The position numbers and the translations under genes were made by a program. A DNA stretch of 64,000 nucleotides from Oceanicaulis sp. HLUCCA04 (GTDB lineage: Bacteria; Pseudomonadota; Alphaproteobacteria; Caulobacterales; Maricaulaceae): contig LJSH01000001.1 in assembly GCA_001314625.1 (NCBI GenBank), forward strand, positions 682,001-746,000. Reading direction: 5' to 3'. Positions 61,088-64,000 of the stretch are shown here, in pieces. How positions within the stretch are numbered: position 1 is the stretch's first letter; each line of letters begins with the position of its first letter. The notes under the pieces are model-generated. The model was given only the letters and a program-made list of their open reading frames with translations, made no database searches and had not been told where the DNA came from.

Positions 61088-61909
61088 CTACCCCTCCTCC
61101 ACCTTCGGTTCGACCAGCTTCACTGCCAGAATGGAAAGCCCGTAAAGGCCGAACATGGCTGCGCCGAGGAATATCTGGCTGATCGGGTCCGGCGGGGTCA
61201 CGAAACCGGCGAAAATGGCGATGCCTACCAGCGCAAATTTCCAGAAGCGGATGAGCTGCCCGGAATTGATGATCCCGACCTTGCCCAGAAGAGAAAGCAG
61301 GACGGGCAGCTGGAAGGAAATGCCGAACGCGAGGATCAGGGTGGTGACCAGATTGAGATACTCAGACACGCGCGGCAGGAGCTGAATGGATGAGCGCTCC
61401 TCATTGCCGATCTGCTCCTGACCCAGCGCAAAACCCATCACGAAGGGCAGGATGAAATAATAGACGAACGCCACCCCCGTCGCGAAGAGGATGGGCGAGG
61501 CGATGAGGAAGGGCGCAAAGGCCAGGCGCTCATTCTTGTAAAGACCGGGGCGCACAAACGCCCAGACCTGATAGGCAATCATCGGGAAGGCCACGATGAT
61601 CGCGCCGAACAGGGCCAGCTTAAGCTTGACGAAGAAGAACTCCAGCGGACCGGTAAAGATGAGCTGGAGCTGCAAATCCTCGCCGCGGATCTGGCGTGCT
61701 GCGTCCTCGAACGGGACCAGAAGGACATTATAGATCCATTCGGCGAACGAGAAGCACAGGATGAAACCCACCGCCACCGCTCCCAGTATCCAGATCAGCC
61801 GGGTGCGCAATTCGGTGAGATGCTCCATCAGCGGCGCGCGCGAGGCTTCCACCTCGTCGTCTGCCGCCGGTTCGTCCGGCCCTGCCAGCTTTTCCTTGGC
61901 CGCCATCAC
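61088..61909 (-). CDS. tatC: Sec-independent protein translocase TatC
   Basis: The 273-residue multi-span core of the twin-arginine translocon, which recognises RR signal peptides. It has six hydrophobic helices; MEHLTELRTRLIWILGAV is the conserved N-terminal motif, and the FVRPGLYKNERLAFAPFL segment is the family loop. The protein begins with an acidic cytoplasmic extension of about 25 residues. The start codon is adjacent to the tatB stop, so the three tat genes are one operon. Confidence 0.96.
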   Translation of the reverse strand: MMAAKEKLAGPDEPAADDEVEASRAPLMEHLTELRTRLIWILGAVAVGFILCFSFAEWIYNVLLVPFEDAARQIRGEDLQLQLIFTGPLEFFFVKLKLALFGAIIVAFPMIAYQVWAFVRPGLYKNERLAFAPFLIASPILFATGVAFVYYFILPFVMGFALGQEQIGNEERSSIQLLPRVSEYLNLVTTLILAFGISFQLPVLLSLLGKVGIINSGQLIRFWKFALVGIAIFAGFVTPPDPISQIFLGAAMFGLYGLSILAVKLVEPKVEEG

Positions 61910-62320
61910 CTAATCCTGCGTGGCTTTTGAAGACGGCGCAGGAGGCTTTGTGTCTGTGCCGGACTTCAGCGGCAACATGTCCTCATTACCCAGCGGCGGC
62001 TGTGCCGGCTTGGCGGCGCGCGGGTGGGGCTTGTCGAGGGCGGAGCGTTTCAGATCGGCCTCGGCGGCGCGCAACTCGTCAGTCACTTGCGAAACCGGAT
62101 TGGCGTTCTTGAGCGCTTCGATTTCCTTTTTCAGCTCGGCCATTTCGGCCTCACGGCCCAACTCGTCAAAGCTGTTCTGGAAATCGCGCGCCATGGAGCG
62201 CATCTGGCCGATAAAGCGCCCGGCCTTGCGCATCATCAATGGCAGGTCCTTGGGTCCCACGACCACAAGAGCCAGGATCACGATGATGATGAGCTCGGCA
62301 GCGCCAAAGCCGGGATTCAT
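61910..62320 (-). CDS. tatB: Sec-independent protein translocase TatB
   Basis: A 136-residue single-helix membrane protein. The helix (about 6-24, AAELIIIVILALVVVGPKDLP) carries the polar Glu and the conserved GP hinge; an amphipathic helix and a charged Pro/Lys-rich tail follow. With TatC it forms the signal-peptide receptor. It lies between tatA and tatC with 21 bases and 0 bases spacing. Confidence 0.95.
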   Translation of the reverse strand: MNPGFGAAELIIIVILALVVVGPKDLPLMMRKAGRFIGQMRSMARDFQNSFDELGREAEMAELKKEIEALKNANPVSQVTDELRAAEADLKRSALDKPHPRAAKPAQPPLGNEDMLPLKSGTDTKPPAPSSKATQD

Positions 62321-62341
62321 GGGGCTAAGCTCCTGGCGGGC

Positions 62342-62569
62342 TTAAGAGCCGGTCCGCTCGTCTTCGCGCGACTCGGCAGAGATGCTGGCGGTGGGGCGCG
62401 ACGCATCATCGCCCTCGCTCTCATCCTTGCTGTCATCTTTCAGACCCTTGCGGAAGGCCGTGATGCCCTTGGCGAAATCGCCCATCATGGACGAGATGCG
62501 TCCGCGCCCGCCAAACAGGACGAGCACGAGAATGCCAACGATGAGAAAGACGCTCCAATGCGGTCCCAT
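62342..62569 (-). CDS. tatA: Sec-independent protein translocase TatA
   Basis: A 75-residue protein with one membrane helix ([21 protein letters not shown]), the FG hinge and an amphipathic helix [19 protein letters not shown], then an acidic tail; it oligomerises to form the translocation path. First gene of tatA-tatB-tatC, about 100 bases downstream of scpB. Confidence 0.95.
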   Translation of the reverse strand: MGPHWSVFLIVGILVLVLFGGRGRISSMMGDFAKGITAFRKGLKDDSKDESEGDDASRPTASISAESREDERTGS

Positions 62570-62669
62570 ATGCGCTCTCCGTGCGGGAATGCCGTTCTGG
62601 CAACTGGCCTATACCCGTAGAGGATAATGGCGCAAGGGTCCAATGGCGGATTCAGGTGGCCGCGGCCCC

Positions 62670-63407
62670 CTACTCCTCGCGCTCCTCCTCTGCGCCTTCC
62701 AGGAAATCGAGATGGAAGTGTGCGCTGTCCTCATCGTCGAACGGGTCTTCATCATCGCCGATACGCGCAGGGTCTGGAATGTCGAAATTGGCCGGCAGGC
62801 GCGAGGACAACAGGCCCGCGGCTTTCAGATCACCCAGCCCCGGCAGATCGGTAATAGCCGCGAGGCCGAAATACTCGAGGAATGCGTCAGTGGTGCCGAA
62901 GGTGACCGGCCGGCCCGGACTGCGCCGCCGTCCGCGCAGGCGTATCCATTTGAGCTCGAAAAGCAGGTCGATCGTGCCCTTGGATACGGCAACGCCGCGT
63001 ATTTCCTCGATCTCGGCGCGGGTGACCGGCTGGTGATAGGCAATAATGGACAATGTTTCGAGGGCGGCCTGAGACAGCTTTTTCGGTTCCTCGCGGATCT
63101 CGGCCAGCAGATAAGCCAGATCCGGCGCAGTCTCAAACCGCCAGCGTCCACCCACCTCGCTTATTCGCACGCCTGCTTCAGCGTATTTTTCCTGCAAGCG
63201 GGCAATCGTGGCGGGAATATCCGTCCCTGCAGGCAGGCGCGCGGCGAGTGTCTCGGCATCCAGCGGTTCGGCCGCGGCAAACAGGAGCGCTTCGGCCATC
63301 CGCACCGCCTGCACGGAAGGCTCCGCGTGCGGCGACACAGCCGCATCGCCCTGTGGCCCCTGACGGGCGCGCAGGCGGGCAATGGCTTCAGCAATCGGAT
63401 CGCTCAT
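62670..63407 (-). CDS. scpB: Chromosome segregation and condensation protein ScpB
   Basis: The winged-helix subunit that with ScpA bridges Smc in the condensin complex. The 245-residue protein has the two winged-helix domains typical of ScpB (AEALLFAAAEPLDAETLAARLP, then ALETLSIIAYHQPVTRAEIEEIRG, the family signature). The C-terminal tail is acidic. Start overlaps the scpA stop by four bases, so the two are coupled. Confidence 0.95.
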   Translation of the reverse strand: MSDPIAEAIARLRARQGPQGDAAVSPHAEPSVQAVRMAEALLFAAAEPLDAETLAARLPAGTDIPATIARLQEKYAEAGVRISEVGGRWRFETAPDLAYLLAEIREEPKKLSQAALETLSIIAYHQPVTRAEIEEIRGVAVSKGTIDLLFELKWIRLRGRRRSPGRPVTFGTTDAFLEYFGLAAITDLPGLGDLKAAGLLSSRLPANFDIPDPARIGDDEDPFDDEDSAHFHLDFLEGAEEEREE

Positions 63408-64000
63408 GAGCGCCCCTCCTGCCCGCGCATCCAGATCGGCCCGTAGACAGCTTCCTGGCGCAGCGCCGCTTCACCATCCTTGGTGATTTCCAGCGCTGCC
63501 AGCAGCGATGACGCCATCAGCGAGGCAGGCGGCGGAGCATCCGGCCCCAGCTCGTCATCGCCGGGCAGCAGGCTATCCAGCCGCTCCCAGCCCGTCAGGC
63601 GCTTTGCCAGCAGGCTGAGACGCGCGCGCGCCACTTCAAGGCTGTAGACCTTCGGCTTTTCCGGCTCATAGGTGGAAAAGGCAAACTTCTCGCGCGTGCC
63701 GGCATAGGCTTTGAGCAGGTCAAACAGGCTGGCCTCGTACTGCGGGGCGCGGATGGACCGCACGCCCTCGGGCGCACCGCGCTCGAATACATCGCGCTTG
63801 AGAAGCTGGCGCTCATACAGCGCCTCTCCTCCCGCACGCATCGCGTCAAGACGCATTAGCCGGAAGGCCAGCGCGGCGGCCATCATTTCCGGTTCCGGCT
63901 CGTCACTCTCCGGGCGCGGTTTCGGCAGCAGAAGACGCGATTTCAGATAGGCGAGCCAGGCCGCCATGACGAGGTATTCTGCTGCAATATCAAGGCGCTT
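63404..64000 (-). CDS. scpA: Segregation and condensation protein ScpA (5' end outside window)
   Basis: The kleisin subunit of the Smc condensin. The open frame runs to the right edge (last visible codons read KRLDIAAEYLVMAAWL on the minus strand), so the N-terminal Smc-binding part lies outside. The visible 199 residues include the YLVMAAWLAYLKSRLLLP hallmark and a C-terminal winged helix (VRARLSLLAK region and ALEITKDGEAALRQE). An internal ATG at 63967 is not the start. Followed by scpB and, after a gap, tatABC. Confidence 0.93.
   Translation of the reverse strand, partial: KRLDIAAEYLVMAAWLAYLKSRLLLPKPRPESDEPEPEMMAAALAFRLMRLDAMRAGGEALYERQLLKRDVFERGAPEGVRSIRAPQYEASLFDLLKAYAGTREKFAFSTYEPEKPKVYSLEVARARLSLLAKRLTGWERLDSLLPGDDELGPDAPPPASLMASSLLAALEITKDGEAALRQEAVYGPIWMRGQEGRS

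Noticed and set aside
1-64000. CRISPR arrays, integrases or insertion sequences
   Set aside because: No regularly spaced short repeats with unique spacers and no transposase or integrase signatures were found on either strand.

Overview
The window is high-GC DNA from a dimorphic, probably marine alphaproteobacterium of the Caulobacterales/Maricaulales type (Maricaulis, Oceanicaulis, Glycocaulis or Hyphomonas relatives). The evidence is gene content and order: MipZ next to panC, a SpmX-like muramidase-domain protein, a bactofilin paired with an M23 peptidase, the run amiC-mrcA-prfB beside rne, rne followed by an M48 protease and a DsbA-like lipoprotein, and tatABC next to scpAB. Genus assignment is inference. 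No phage, plasmid, CRISPR array, rRNA operon or intact insertion sequence was seen; the window is mainly chromosomal core with small accessory patches.

Layout. 1-7 kb: cell-envelope morphogenesis (M23 peptidase, bactofilin, PBP1A, amidase AmiC) plus release factor 2, which carries a textbook programmed +1 frameshift. 7-13 kb: RNase E, M48 protease, DsbA-like lipoprotein, a DUF998 membrane protein and a VOC protein. 13-15.7 kb: metG and a DUF1761-like membrane protein. 15.7-18.4 kb: a lower-GC islet containing a membrane protein, a remnant of a second DUF1761-like gene with its duplicated terminator, tRNA-Thr, a GlsB/YeaQ-type protein and a secreted protein of unknown function. 18.4-24.2 kb: phasin, D,D-carboxypeptidase with SPOR domain, membrane DnaJ, MipZ, SPOR-like lipoprotein, PanC, DUF1489.

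24-41 kb: two coupled cupin/JmjC-like paralogues, then a dispersed leucine/isovalerate catabolic set (MccA, methylglutaconyl-CoA hydratase-like crotonase, MccB, isovaleryl-CoA dehydrogenase) interleaved with a DUF817 protein, twin small membrane proteins, a flavodoxin-fold oxidoreductase, a second crotonase, a DUF885 metallopeptidase-like protein and a cNMP-binding patatin. 40-49 kb: SpmX-like protein, Kelch protein, tRNA-Leu, a short FliN-like protein, LipB, a low-GC small protein, two DUF805-type proteins, propionyl-CoA carboxylase alpha and a MarR regulator. 49-57 kb: TonB-dependent receptor, TPR-sulfotransferase, BCCT transporter and TauD-type dioxygenase. 57-64 kb: a lipoprotein with a methyltransferase-like fold, xseA, purD, tatCBA and scpBA, with scpA cut by the window edge.

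Physiologically, the set points to a heterotroph that burns branched-chain acyl-CoAs and propionyl-CoA, imports betaine-like solutes and TonB-dependent substrates, may store polyhydroxyalkanoate (phasin), and controls polar growth and division with MipZ, SpmX and bactofilin. Several families of GC-rich palindromic repeats lie in the intergenic gaps. No clearly new multi-gene system stands out. The best leads are the islet bounded by duplicated gene ends, the coupled HxD...H paralogues, the twin small membrane proteins, the repeat-flanked 66-residue gene, and the clustered GCAATT motifs between the MarR and receptor genes.
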